Assembly: GCA_029893765.1 (NCBI GenBank)
Contig: JARXZD010000006.1
Location: 1 to 64,000, forward strand
Reading direction: 5' to 3'
Length of the DNA stretch: 64,000 nt
From: Bacilli bacterium PM5-9
GTDB taxonomy: Bacteria; Bacillota_I; Bacilli_A; JAJDGJ01
Under the pieces are notes generated by a model. The model saw only the letters and a list, made by a program, of their open reading frames with translations. It made no database searches and had not been told where the DNA came from. This document shows, piece by piece, positions 17,309 to 26,270 of the stretch (position 1 is the first letter of the stretch; the number at the start of each line of letters is the position of its first letter). Made by a program: the position numbers and the translations under genes.

Positions 17309-18933
17309 AATTTAAATATATTCTTAATAATGAAAATACCTTAAATGGCGTTAATTTAAAAATTAATGAGGGAGATTTTGTTGTTATATGTGGTGATAGT
17401 GGTTGTGGAAAATCAACTTTAATTAAACACTTAAAAAAGGAATTAACTCCTTATGGAACAAAAGAAGGTTCAATTTTTTATCAAGGAAAATTAATTGAAG
17501 AAATGGATTTAAGATCAAGTGCAACTAATATTGGTTATGTTATGCAAAATCCAGATAATCAAATAGTTACTGATAAAGTATGGCATGAATTAGCCTTTGG
17601 TTTAGAAAATATTGGAGAAGATCGCCAAATTATTAGAAGAAGAGTTGCTGAAATGGCAAATTTCTTTGGAATTCATAATTTATTCAGAGAAGAAAGTGAT
17701 AAACTATCTGGAGGACAAAAACAAATTTTAAATTTAGCTTCAACAATGTTATTACAACCAAATGTTTTGATTTTAGATGAACCAACATCACAATTAGACC
17801 CAATAGCTGCAGTTGAGTTTATTGATATTTTAAAGAAAATAAATGATGAGTTTGCAACAACAATTATCTTAGTTGAACATAGATTAGAAGATGTTTTTAA
17901 AGTTGCTAATCGCATTGTTGTTATGGATCAAGGTAAGATAATGGCTGAAGGTAATCAATATGAAATAGCTCAAAAAGTAAATGAAATTGATAGTAATAGT
18001 AATTTCTTTCAAGCATTACCTACTCCAGCTAGAGTTGCTTTGGCTTTAGATTTAACAGAAAAAATGCCATTAACTATCAAGGAAGGTCGTAAATTTTTAA
18101 ATTATTATTTTCCAAATCCAAAAATAAAATCATTTGAAAGTAACGATATTGAAATTTCAAATGAAAAGATAGTTGAATTAAAAAATGTTTATTTTAGATA
18201 TACTAAAGATCAAGATGATATTTTAAGAGGTGTAAATTTAACTGTTTATAAAAATGAGATTTATTGTTTGTTGGGTGGAAATGGTGCAGGTAAAACAACT
18301 ACCATTAATAATATTGCTGGATTGGCTACGCCATATCGTGGTAAAATTTTAATAGATGGTATTGATGTTAGTAAAAATAAAAATCATTTAGATAATAATT
18401 ATTTAGCATATTTACCACAAAATCCAACTTTATTATTTTCAAGAGATACAGTTAATGAAGAATTGAAAGATGGTTTAAAAGCTGAACAATATAATTATCT
18501 TGATGAATTAGTTGCAGAGTTTAAAATTAACCATTTATTAGAACAGCATCCTTATGATTTATCTGGTGGGGAACAACAAAAGGTTGCAATAATCAAAATA
18601 TTATTAAAGAAACCACATATTATATTACTAGATGAACCAACAAAAGGATTAGATGCAACTGCAAAATTGCATCTTGCTAATATCTTAAAAGAACTTGTAA
18701 ATAAGAATTATACTATAATAATAGTTTCACATGATATTGAGTTTTGTGCTCAACACTCAACAAGATGTGCGATGTTTTTTGATGGTGAAGTAGTATCTGA
18801 GGATAAGCCAAGAATTTTCTTTAAAGATAATAATTTTTATACGACTGCTGCTGCAAAAATGAGCCGTTCAATATTTAATGATGTTGTATTATGCGAGGAT
18901 GTGATTGAATTATGCAAACAAAATCAACACTAA
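17281..18933 (+). CDS. ecfA: ECF transporter ATPase, fused A and A' domains
   Basis: A 550-residue protein containing two full ABC ATPase domains. Domain one has GDSGCGKST (about 38-46), LSGGQKQ and ILDEPTSQLD. Domain two starts near 300 with GGNGAGKTT (about 330-338), LSGGEQQK and LLDEPTKGLD. In many Bacillota the two ECF ATPases EcfA and EcfA' are separate genes; a single fused chain as here occurs in dedicated ECF operons. It energises the EcfT plus S complex. It overlaps ecfT at its start and the S-component gene at its end, so all three are translationally coupled. Confidence 0.92.
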   Translation: MEIINIKDLKFKYILNNENTLNGVNLKINEGDFVVICGDSGCGKSTLIKHLKKELTPYGTKEGSIFYQGKLIEEMDLRSSATNIGYVMQNPDNQIVTDKVWHELAFGLENIGEDRQIIRRRVAEMANFFGIHNLFREESDKLSGGQKQILNLASTMLLQPNVLILDEPTSQLDPIAAVEFIDILKKINDEFATTIILVEHRLEDVFKVANRIVVMDQGKIMAEGNQYEIAQKVNEIDSNSNFFQALPTPARVALALDLTEKMPLTIKEGRKFLNYYFPNPKIKSFESNDIEISNEKIVELKNVYFRYTKDQDDILRGVNLTVYKNEIYCLLGGNGAGKTTTINNIAGLATPYRGKILIDGIDVSKNKNHLDNNYLAYLPQNPTLLFSRDTVNEELKDGLKAEQYNYLDELVAEFKINHLLEQHPYDLSGGEQQKVAIIKILLKKPHIILLDEPTKGLDATAKLHLANILKELVNKNYTIIIVSHDIEFCAQHSTRCAMFFDGEVVSEDKPRIFFKDNNFYTTAAAKMSRSIFNDVVLCEDVIELCKQNQH

Positions 18934-19613
18934 AAAGCAAAATAATCATTGGAATAGTAATTTTACTGGTTGCTTTAAATTTTATTTTCTTTTTTAAAGG
19001 AAATAATTATTTAATTACATCAATGGTAATTGCTGTTTTATCTTGTATACCTTTCTATTATAAATATGAAAAAAGAAAACCAGAAGCAAGAGAGGTAATT
19101 GTTGTGGCAGTTATTTGTGCAATTGCAATCGTATCAAGAATAGTTTTTGGATTTTTACCAGGATTTAAACCAATAATTGCGATTATAATTATTGCTGGTG
19201 CTGCACTAGGAAAAGAATCTGGATTTATGTGTGGTTCTTTAAGTGCCCTGATTTCAAATATGTTTTTTGGTCAAGGTCCATGGTCGGTATATCAAATGCT
19301 TATTTGGGGATTAATTGGTTATTTAGCAGGTGTTTTAAATAAAAGAAATTTAATGGATAATCCTTTTATTAGATATACATATGCTATTATTTGTGGAGTT
19401 ATGTTCTCTGTATTAATTGATTTTTTAACTGTGCTAGGCTCAGGTTTTACGATTGAAAAATATATTGCAATGTTAATTCCAGCTATTCCCTTTATGTTTT
19501 ATTATGCAATTAGTAATGTAGTCTTTTTATTCTTTTTATATAATCCATTTATGAAAAAATTAAATAGAGTTAAATTAAAGTATGGATTAGTTGATGAAAA
19601 ATATCGAATTTAA
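18912..19613 (+). CDS. ECF transporter S component, CbrT-like (probable cobalamin)
   Basis: The 233-residue membrane protein has about seven hydrophobic segments. The sequence between about 75 and 150 fits the cobalamin-type S components (CbrT-like): RIVFGFLPGFKPI, IIIAGAALGKESGFMCGSL and GQGPWSVYQMLIWGLIGYLAG. Such subunits bind vitamin in the membrane and associate with EcfT/EcfA. Its operon carries a DUF4430 protein and lies downstream of a B12 riboswitch, supporting cobalamin or another corrinoid. Family assignment is from remembered motifs. The start overlaps the ATPase gene by 22 bases. Confidence 0.82.
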   Translation: MQTKSTLKSKIIIGIVILLVALNFIFFFKGNNYLITSMVIAVLSCIPFYYKYEKRKPEAREVIVVAVICAIAIVSRIVFGFLPGFKPIIAIIIIAGAALGKESGFMCGSLSALISNMFFGQGPWSVYQMLIWGLIGYLAGVLNKRNLMDNPFIRYTYAIICGVMFSVLIDFLTVLGSGFTIEKYIAMLIPAIPFMFYYAISNVVFLFFLYNPFMKKLNRVKLKYGLVDEKYRI

Positions 19614-19637
19614 AACGACAGTAAAATGTTGTTTTTT
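19613..19637 (+). terminator. Terminator after the ECF operon
   Basis: AAACGACA (19613-19620) can pair with TGTTGTTT (19627-19634), including one G-U pair, and is followed by Ts. Moderate strength. Confidence 0.55.
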
Positions 19638-19834
19638 ATTATGAAGGATTTATTTTTAAAGTATATATCTAAAACTGTTTTACTTTATGCTTACATTAAT
19701 GTAAAATTAGATGTATAAATAAAAAATGAATTTTTGTTGATTTTTGTGTTTTTATAAAGTATTAATTTTGTAATAGTTTATTCTAAATTTAAAAGAATAT
19801 TTGTCTATCTAATTAAAAATAAGGGGGAATTTAT

Positions 19835-22800
19835 ATGCATAAAAGAAGTGTCTTGAAAAATAAGGTAGTTATCTTATTTTTTGCCTTTTTATTGTCTTTT
19901 AATATTTTTGTTATAAAAGATATTAACGCTATAATTGAAACAGGAGATATAAAAAATTCCTTGAAAGACTCAACGGTTGTTATTACTCCTGATGGGTATT
20001 ATCGTAATGTTAGTGTTGATGATGATGGATCACTTCCTGGAAAAGTCCTACATCTTTATAATATTGGTACTACTTCAAAATTTAGACTTGAATGGTATGA
20101 TGGTAAAAAGGGTGAAGAAGATGATGGTTATCTTATAAGTCATTTTAAAAGATTTGATGAAAGAGGAAAATCAGAACTTTTTTGGGATGTTCAAGGAACT
20201 GGCAAACCAAAAGCTGGTGGAGAAATTCATGTTTGGACACGAGATGATTCTGATTCTCGCCAAAATTGGAATTTAGAGCGTAATAGTGATGGTACATATT
20301 ATATTGTTAATAGTTTAAGTAAAATTAACAGTTTAAAAGATGAAGATTCAAAAAAGTTATATGTTTCATTAGAGAAATTTGATGATGCAAATAATGTTGA
20401 GTTGAAATTAAGTGAAAAACCATTTAAATGGAATATTGAGGTTATTGATGCTGATGATGCCAAAAGATATGATTATAGTACTTATTCTTCTGCTAGAAAA
20501 TGGATGAAAAATTTACCAGATGAAATGATGCTTTCCGAAGTTAATATGCCAGGTGTTCATGATGCAGCAACTGGGCATGTTACTGGGGACGCTGTTGCTC
20601 AATCATCACTAGCTCAAACTCAAAGATATTACATTGATGAAATGTTGAAGGTTGGAGTTCGATCATTTGATCTTCGCTTAGGATATGGTGATGATCCTAG
20701 TTTGGTTCATGGTACTGAATTTGCAGAGTGCAAAAAAAGAGACAATAAAGTATTACACTTATCTGATGTTATGAGTTGGATGAGAAAATTTTTAAGTGAT
20801 AATCCAAGTGAATCTATAGTCATAAGTCTTAAAAGTGATAAAACTTTTGGTAACGATGAAAAAATTACTTTAGCTATGGAGAAATATTTAAAAGACTATC
20901 CTGATTTATTTTGGACTGAACAAAAAACTCCTACTGTTAAACAAGCTCGTGGTAAAATAATTGTTTTACGTCGTTATAATTTAGAAGGCAATAAAGCAAG
21001 CAATAAAGATAAAATGGGTCTTGATGTAACTAATTGGGATGAACATAATACAAGTTCTACAGCAAAAAGGGCACATCGAATTTTAAATATTAATTCATCA
21101 ATTAAAGGCGAGTTAGGTGCTGAAGTTTGGATTCAAGATTACTATAGTACTGATGAAACTGACAAGAAAAAGTTTATTGAAGGAACATTTGAACAAACAG
21201 CAACCGAAACTCATAATCGAGATGCTTATTTCTTTAATTTCACTAGTATAGCTGATGGGCCACCAATAGGCACTGCAAGAACAATTAATCGAGATATTCG
21301 TCATAGTGAATATATTAAACCAACATCAAATGACTTTGTTGGAATTGTAATGATGGATTATATTGATGGATATTGGGCTAAGAAAATTTATGAAAAAAAC
21401 TTTGCATCTCCAAGATTAGATATTACTTTTCCAACTTCTATTAAGGCTGAATATGGTGATAAGTGGAGTGAAGTTGATTTAGTTGGTTCTTCAATAAAAT
21501 ATGGTAATGGTTATTTTAAAATTGAAGATTTAGCTAATCATCCTGAAGTAAGTGATACTGGTAAAAAAATTCAAGTATTTTATGTAGAACCACGAGAATA
21601 TGGTGATGATTATATTGTACCGGGTCCTTTTATACCATTAGAAGTAACTCCAGAAAAAATTGAAATAGGTGTTAATTCATATTCTGTTCCTTATGCTTCT
21701 AAAAAAGGCGATGATGGATATGTTGATCCAACCAATATTAGTGATATGTATGTTATGGCTGGTAGTGGTAAAGGTGAATTAAAATTTGATGATACTGTAG
21801 AAAGTATTGGAGTTAGAGTTTTTGCGCATGATAATAATGTACCTATTCTTGATACAATGAAAACAGGAGAATTTAAATTAGATGGTGATTTATCTAAAGC
21901 CTCTAAAAACTACACATATACTTTTAGTAATCTTGCAAGAAGTTATTATAAAGTTATTAAACGAACTGCTGATTTATCTTGGACCAAACTTAATTATATT
22001 CATGTTGGTGATGCAATAGGGGAAAATGGACCAAATGCAACTATTAAAAACCTTGTTACAGGTGATGATTGTCTTGTTGATAAATATGAATATTACCAAG
22101 AGAAAGGAAATAAACTAATTCCATTAACTAATAGCTATAAGGAAGCAGGTTATTATATTGTTAAAGCTATCTCATTAAAAGGTGATGACAGTAATAAGTA
22201 TGTCTTAAAGACAGGAAAAAGTAATGAAGAAAAACGTTTTTATGTTCGTGCAAGTGCTGAAGCAGTAATGCCAGAAAAAGCAATTGTTACTTATGGTGAA
22301 ACACTTGATACAGCAATTTTCGAGGGTGGTTCTGGTAGTGGTACTTTTACATTAGTTAGTGATGATAGTTCAAAAAAATTAGAAGTTGGAACATATACAA
22401 CTGGATATCAAGTTCATTTTGAACCAGATAATATCTTAGTTGATACACCAAAAGATGCTGATATATTACTTAAAGTTATCCCAAGAGATATATCATTTAA
22501 GTTGAAAACATCACCAGAAAGAGAATATGGTAATGAATTAATAACTTTAACAAAAAAAGATCTTGTTTTAAATGGTGGAACATATGGCTATCAAGATAGT
22601 ATTGATTCATTGAATATTACATTAAAAATTGTTGATAATAGTGATTATGATATAAGTGGATATAATACAACTGGTATTGATAATCTAAAATATAATCTAG
22701 CTCCCATTGATACATATCGTATTGTGAAAAATGATAGTGATTTAAATAAAAATTATAATGTTAGTGTTGAAGAAGGTTCTTATGAAATTAAACCACGATT

Positions 22801-24736
22801 GATTGCTATTGAATGGGTAGATTATAGTAACCTTGTTTATGATGGCACTAGTAAAAATGTTAAAGCAGTAATTAATAATTTAGTAGCAAATAACACTTCA
22901 TATGAAGATTGTTATTTAGTTATTGATGGCGGAGATAAAATAAATGCTGGTGTGCATCAAGCAACAATTACTGGGTTAGCTGGTAATGATGCTAAAAATT
23001 ATCAAATTTCAGATGGAACGCTTTTAGAAAAAGATTATTCTATTGCAAAACGTGTTGTTAATTTAAGTTGGACAAATATTAACTATATTCGCATTGGTGA
23101 TGAAATAGGAGTTAATGGACCAAGTGCAACTATAAATAATCTTGTTAATAGTGATGATTGCATAATTGCAAGTTATGAATATTATAAAGTAGTTAATGAT
23201 GATTTAGTTTTAATTAATGATAAATACAATGATTCAGGATTCCATGTTGTTAAGGCAATATCGTTAAGTGGAAGTGATAGTAGTAATTATCAAATCTTAA
23301 AAGATAAAAGTAATGAAGAACGACGCTTCTTTGTTAGAGCATCTGATGAAGCTGTAATGCCTGAAAAAGCTATATTAACTTATGGAGATACTTTTGATAA
23401 GGCTCAATTTGAAGGTGGTTCAGGAAGTGGAACATTTACTTTAACTAATACAGATGGTTCATTATATCCAAATGTTGGCGAGTATTCTAGTGGGTATACA
23501 GTACATTTTGAACCAGATAATATCTTAGTTGATACACCAAAAGATGCTAGTATAGTACTTGAAGTTATCCCAAGAGATATTTCTTTTAAAGTTAATAAAT
23601 TATACCAAGAAGAATATGGAAATGAACTTGCTTCATTCACAAATAGTGATCTTGATTTGATTGAGGGTAGTTATGCGTATAGCGAAAATATTAATTCATT
23701 AAATATTTCATTAAAAATTGTTGATGAAAATGATTATGACTTAAGTAATTACAATATTAGTGATAGTACATCTAAAAAATATAATAGAGCTAGTGTAGGT
23801 GTTTATCGTATTGTTAATGATGCTGATGTAAGTAATAAAAACTACAATATTACTATTGAAAATGGTTCATACACTATTAAGCAACGACGAGTGATGTTTG
23901 AGTGGGATGGTTATGAAAACCTTGTTTATACTGGAAATAAAGTTAATATAAAGGCTAATATAACTAATTTAGTACCAAAAGATAGTTTGAAAAGAACGTA
24001 TGATTATGATGATTGCAATCTTCTTGTTGCGAATGGAAGAAAAATTAATGCTGGAACATATCAAGCTTTAATTGTTCGACTAATTGGTAAAGATTCAAGT
24101 AATTATTATGTTGAAAAAGGTATTAATTTAGGGCAAGTGTATACAATTGATAAAGCAAGTCCAAGTGTAGTTTTCCCAAATGAAGCTGTTATTACTTATG
24201 GACAAAGTGTTGATAAAGCTATTTTTGATGGAAGTGAGTCAAGTTCGGTTTCTGGTGATTTCTTCTTTGTGAAAAGTGATGATAAACCAAATGCTGGAAT
24301 TGAAACTAGAGAAATGTATTTTGATGCTAAAGATATGAATAATTATAATCGTGTTTTAGGAAACACAAAATTGATTATTGAGCAAGCTGCACCAAAGATT
24401 CCTAGTGGGTTTTCAGCAAAAATAGGTAGCAATGAAAAATTACCTTTATTAAAAACGTTTATCTTACCAAAAGGATGGACTTGGAAAAATCCAAATCAAA
24501 GTGTTAAAAAAGGTACATATGCTTATAAAGCAAATTATCATGATGATAATGGTAATTATTTTGATATGATTGATGTTGATATTAATGTTAAAATAACACA
24601 AGATTCTAGTGATAAAAATCCAGATAAAAAACCACCTAAAACTGGTTCTGAATATGGATCGTATGTTTTAACTTTGTCGTATTTTATCACAATGTTAAGT
24701 GTCTATGCTTTTGTATCAAAAAAATCAAAGCAATAA
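19835..24736 (+). CDS. Wall-anchored PI-PLC-like phosphodiesterase with internal repeats
   Basis: The 1633-residue secreted protein has a signal peptide (about 1-32), a lectin-like region (about 45-190), and a phosphatidylinositol-specific phospholipase C X domain (about 215-530). The two catalytic-type histidines are visible: His242 in MPGVHDAATGH and His292 in SLVHGTEF. A long chain of MBG-like beta domains follows, including a duplicated block of about 363 residues (from about 714 and about 1077). The C-terminus has a sortase-type signal: PPKTG (1600-1604), hydrophobic helix, basic tail. It would cleave phosphoinositides or GPI-like or glycerophosphoryl substrates at the surface. No sortase gene is in the window. 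Start after AAGGGGGAA. Confidence 0.87.
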   Translation: MHKRSVLKNKVVILFFAFLLSFNIFVIKDINAIIETGDIKNSLKDSTVVITPDGYYRNVSVDDDGSLPGKVLHLYNIGTTSKFRLEWYDGKKGEEDDGYLISHFKRFDERGKSELFWDVQGTGKPKAGGEIHVWTRDDSDSRQNWNLERNSDGTYYIVNSLSKINSLKDEDSKKLYVSLEKFDDANNVELKLSEKPFKWNIEVIDADDAKRYDYSTYSSARKWMKNLPDEMMLSEVNMPGVHDAATGHVTGDAVAQSSLAQTQRYYIDEMLKVGVRSFDLRLGYGDDPSLVHGTEFAECKKRDNKVLHLSDVMSWMRKFLSDNPSESIVISLKSDKTFGNDEKITLAMEKYLKDYPDLFWTEQKTPTVKQARGKIIVLRRYNLEGNKASNKDKMGLDVTNWDEHNTSSTAKRAHRILNINSSIKGELGAEVWIQDYYSTDETDKKKFIEGTFEQTATETHNRDAYFFNFTSIADGPPIGTARTINRDIRHSEYIKPTSNDFVGIVMMDYIDGYWAKKIYEKNFASPRLDITFPTSIKAEYGDKWSEVDLVGSSIKYGNGYFKIEDLANHPEVSDTGKKIQVFYVEPREYGDDYIVPGPFIPLEVTPEKIEIGVNSYSVPYASKKGDDGYVDPTNISDMYVMAGSGKGELKFDDTVESIGVRVFAHDNNVPILDTMKTGEFKLDGDLSKASKNYTYTFSNLARSYYKVIKRTADLSWTKLNYIHVGDAIGENGPNATIKNLVTGDDCLVDKYEYYQEKGNKLIPLTNSYKEAGYYIVKAISLKGDDSNKYVLKTGKSNEEKRFYVRASAEAVMPEKAIVTYGETLDTAIFEGGSGSGTFTLVSDDSSKKLEVGTYTTGYQVHFEPDNILVDTPKDADILLKVIPRDISFKLKTSPEREYGNELITLTKKDLVLNGGTYGYQDSIDSLNITLKIVDNSDYDISGYNTTGIDNLKYNLAPIDTYRIVKNDSDLNKNYNVSVEEGSYEIKPRLIAIEWVDYSNLVYDGTSKNVKAVINNLVANNTSYEDCYLVIDGGDKINAGVHQATITGLAGNDAKNYQISDGTLLEKDYSIAKRVVNLSWTNINYIRIGDEIGVNGPSATINNLVNSDDCIIASYEYYKVVNDDLVLINDKYNDSGFHVVKAISLSGSDSSNYQILKDKSNEERRFFVRASDEAVMPEKAILTYGDTFDKAQFEGGSGSGTFTLTNTDGSLYPNVGEYSSGYTVHFEPDNILVDTPKDASIVLEVIPRDISFKVNKLYQEEYGNELASFTNSDLDLIEGSYAYSENINSLNISLKIVDENDYDLSNYNISDSTSKKYNRASVGVYRIVNDADVSNKNYNITIENGSYTIKQRRVMFEWDGYENLVYTGNKVNIKANITNLVPKDSLKRTYDYDDCNLLVANGRKINAGTYQALIVRLIGKDSSNYYVEKGINLGQVYTIDKASPSVVFPNEAVITYGQSVDKAIFDGSESSSVSGDFFFVKSDDKPNAGIETREMYFDAKDMNNYNRVLGNTKLIIEQAAPKIPSGFSAKIGSNEKLPLLKTFILPKGWTWKNPNQSVKKGTYAYKANYHDDNGNYFDMIDVDINVKITQDSSDKNPDKKPPKTGSEYGSYVLTLSYFITMLSVYAFVSKKSKQ
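21970..23620 (+). repeat. Tandem intragenic duplication in the PI-PLC-like gene
   Basis: A block starting at about 21975 recurs at about 23063 (period near 1.09 kb). Both encode LSWT.(x)NYI, the GSGSGTFTL strand and the segment HFEPDNILVDTPKDA. The stretch at about 22413-22492 and 23508-23587 is nearly identical at DNA level, so the duplication is fairly recent or kept alike by recombination. Confidence 0.85.
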
Positions 24737-24747
24737 AAATATTGAAT

Positions 24748-24779
24748 AAGGGATAAACCATTGTGTTATCCTTTTTTCT
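24748..24779 (+). terminator. Terminator after the PI-PLC-like gene
   Basis: AAGGGATAA (24748-24756) pairs with TTATCCTT (24766-24773), followed by Ts. Confidence 0.8.
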
Positions 24780-24859
24780 TTGTGAAAAATAGCTGTTTTA
24801 TATTTTTGAAATATTAAAAAAAATTATATACAAAAATAAATGATGAATAAAAAGTGAAA

Positions 24860-24888
24860 TAGACTTTTAAATGGCATAATGATACAAT
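24860..24888 (+). promoter_or_regulatory. Candidate promoter of the barstar gene cluster
   Basis: TAGACT (24860-24865) and TACAAT (24883-24888) are separated by 17 bases, ahead of the first immunity gene. Confidence 0.45.
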
Positions 24889-24944
24889 TTACATAGAATT
24901 TACTATTTGGTAAAATATATGAAAATTAAAAAAGTGGAATTGTT

Positions 24945-25031
24945 ATGAATATTGATAAAAAAAGATTATTAGAAAAAATCAATATAAAGTATTTAGAAGA
25001 ATATGATAGGGAGTTATTTAATGGAAAATAA
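24945..25031 (+). CDS. Possible 28-aa leader peptide or toxin remnant
   Basis: A short frame opens at 24945 and its stop overlaps the start of the first barstar gene by eleven bases. The peptide is charged and predicted helical (MNIDKKRLLEKINIKYLEEY...). It has a GTGGAA-type site only. It may be a translated leader, the end of a deleted upstream gene, or chance. No family recognised. Confidence 0.25.
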   Translation: MNIDKKRLLEKINIKYLEEYDRELFNGK

Positions 25032-25443
25032 TGTTTATATTATTACAAAAAGCAAAATTGAAAAAAAATTTAAAAAAATAAAGTGCAATACTTTTGTTGT
25101 TAAAATAGAAGGTGACAAAATACAAAATGAGAGAGATTTATACTGTGAAATGGTGGAAAAATTTAATTTACCTAATAATGTGGTCGAAGAAAATGGAATT
25201 AATTATGATGTTTACAATGATTGGATGACAGATTTGACGTGGATGAATAGTGACGAATCTATTCTACTAATTGTTAATAATTATTATAAATTATTAGATA
25301 GTAATAAAACATCAAGAGATTTTTTTACTAAAAGACTAGTTAATCATATACTTCCATTTTGGGAGGAGGAAGTTGTTCATACTGTTGTGGGTGGAAAGAG
25401 AAGAAACTTTAATGTTTACTTAGTTGTTGATGATGATGAGTAA
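25021..25443 (+). CDS. Barstar-family immunity protein (copy 1)
   Basis: The 140-residue protein resembles barstar, the cytosolic inhibitor of barnase-type secreted ribonucleases. The barstar-like elements are the early FVVKIEGDKIQNERDLYCEM strand/helix (about 21-40) and NDWMTDLTWM (about 66-75), matching the helix with the toxin-blocking acidic residues. The C-terminal extension (LPFWEEEVVHTVVGGKRR...) is shared with the second copy. I choose ATG 25021 over 25003, because the second copy starts at the equivalent place and AGGGAG precedes it. No barnase gene precedes this copy; a barnase tail follows it. It is thus an orphan immunity gene. Confidence 0.82.
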   Translation: MENNVYIITKSKIEKKFKKIKCNTFVVKIEGDKIQNERDLYCEMVEKFNLPNNVVEENGINYDVYNDWMTDLTWMNSDESILLIVNNYYKLLDSNKTSRDFFTKRLVNHILPFWEEEVVHTVVGGKRRNFNVYLVVDDDE

Positions 25444-25455
25444 TCATAATAGATT

Positions 25456-25575
25456 TACACTTAATTAGATTAAAATATTCAGGAATGTAATGTATATTAT
25501 TTAGCATTACTTTTCTAAATATACTTATTTTTAGATTTAAATATACTTCACTAACTTAAAATAATTATCTTATAA
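25456..25575 (+). repeat. Conserved immunity-cassette junction repeat, copy A
   Basis: About 120 bases downstream of barstar copy 1 are closely similar to 26150-26270 downstream of copy 2. It includes a hairpin terminator and ends in TTATCTTATAA, where a different toxin tail is joined in each copy. Confidence 0.8.
25487..25515 (+). terminator. Terminator in junction repeat A
   Basis: GTAATG (25487-25492) pairs with CATTAC (25505-25510), followed by TTTT. This is the shortest version of a hairpin found three times in the array. Confidence 0.65.
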
Positions 25576-25699
25576 TGAATATGATGTTGATAATAAAATT
25601 TCAGAAAAAACTAGAAGTAGTAGAAGATTTGTTCGTGATGGTGATGGTAGAATATATTATACTTGGAATCACTATAAAAATTTTAAAAGAATAAAATAG
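25565..25699 (+). pseudogene. C-terminal tail of a barnase-type ribonuclease toxin
   Basis: The 44-codon open tail has no start codon at its 5' end; an in-frame stop lies at 25562. It reads YNEYDVDNK, then RSSRRFVRDGDGR, then IYYTWNHYKNFKRIK at the C-terminus. Barnase-family RNases end with the same arrangement (EYDV, an R-rich strand, then IYYT..HY.TF..I), including the catalytic-type His of the final strand. The N-terminal half, with the catalytic Glu, and any secretion module are absent. The stop TAG touches the ribosome-binding site of barstar copy 2, giving the usual toxin-immunity order. It is a remnant, or a donor cassette for a toxin encoded elsewhere. Confidence 0.8.
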
Positions 25700-25713
25700 G
25701 AGTGTGAAATTTG

Positions 25714-26136
25714 ATGAATAATAACATGTATGTAATAAGTAGTGAGAAAATTTTGGAAATAAAGAGAAATATCAAAAAAGAAGTATTCGTTGTAGAAATA
25801 TACAGTAAAAAAATTGAAAATGAAAAAGAATTATATTATGAAATGATGTATAAATTTGATTTAACTGATGATTTTATATATAAAAAACGTATTATCTATG
25901 ATGCATATATTGATTGGATGACTGATCTAACATGGATTGAGGAAAGTAAAGATGTATGTTTAATTATATATGATTTTTTCAAATTAATTAAAATTGGAGT
26001 TGATGAAGTAAATTTATTTATTGACATGTTTGTAACAAATATTTTACCTTTTTGGGAAGAAGAGGTTATTCATACAGTTGTAGAAGGAAAAAGAAGAAGG
26101 TTTAATGTTTATCTGGTTGTAAATGACGATGAGTGA
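25714..26136 (+). CDS. Barstar-family immunity protein (copy 2)
   Basis: A 140-residue paralogue of the barstar-like protein upstream, sharing the N-terminal FVVEIYSKKIENEKELYYEM region, IDWMTDLTWI, and the C-terminal LPFWEEEVIHTVVEGKRR block. It sits directly behind a barnase-type tail, so its cognate toxin class is supported by sequence on both sides. AGGAG at 25698-25702 serves either TTG 25711 or ATG 25714; I prefer ATG. Differences from copy 1 concentrate in the middle, as expected when immunity proteins adapt to different toxins. Confidence 0.85.
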   Translation: MNNNMYVISSEKILEIKRNIKKEVFVVEIYSKKIENEKELYYEMMYKFDLTDDFIYKKRIIYDAYIDWMTDLTWIEESKDVCLIIYDFFKLIKIGVDEVNLFIDMFVTNILPFWEEEVIHTVVEGKRRRFNVYLVVNDDE

Positions 26137-26149
26137 TTAATTAAGACTT

Positions 26150-26270
26150 GTGCTTAATTGATTTAAAATATTTAACAAAAGTAATGCCTATTATTAAGCA
26201 TTACTTTTCTAAATATACTTATTTTTTAGAGTTTAATATACTTTACTAATTTAAAATAATTATCTTATAA
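26150..26270 (+). repeat. Conserved immunity-cassette junction repeat, copy B
   Basis: Second copy of the element at 25456-25575. Both end with a stop, then codons for LSY, leading in the same frame into unrelated toxin tails (barnase tail in A, a different tail in B). This marks the boundary at which toxin ends are swapped. Confidence 0.8.
26178..26210 (+). terminator. Terminator in junction repeat B
   Basis: AAAGTAATGC (26178-26187) pairs perfectly with GCATTACTTT (26198-26207). Confidence 0.8.

Noticed and set aside
21970-23620. The repeats as a CRISPR-like or mobile array.
   Set aside because: They are in-frame domain repeats of about 1.09 kb in one coding sequence, not short repeats with spacers.
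19835-24736. The giant PI-PLC-like gene as carrier of the toxin tails that follow.
   Set aside because: It ends with its own sorting signal and terminator. No pretoxin, Rhs or LXG-type feature is present, and the tails do not continue from it.
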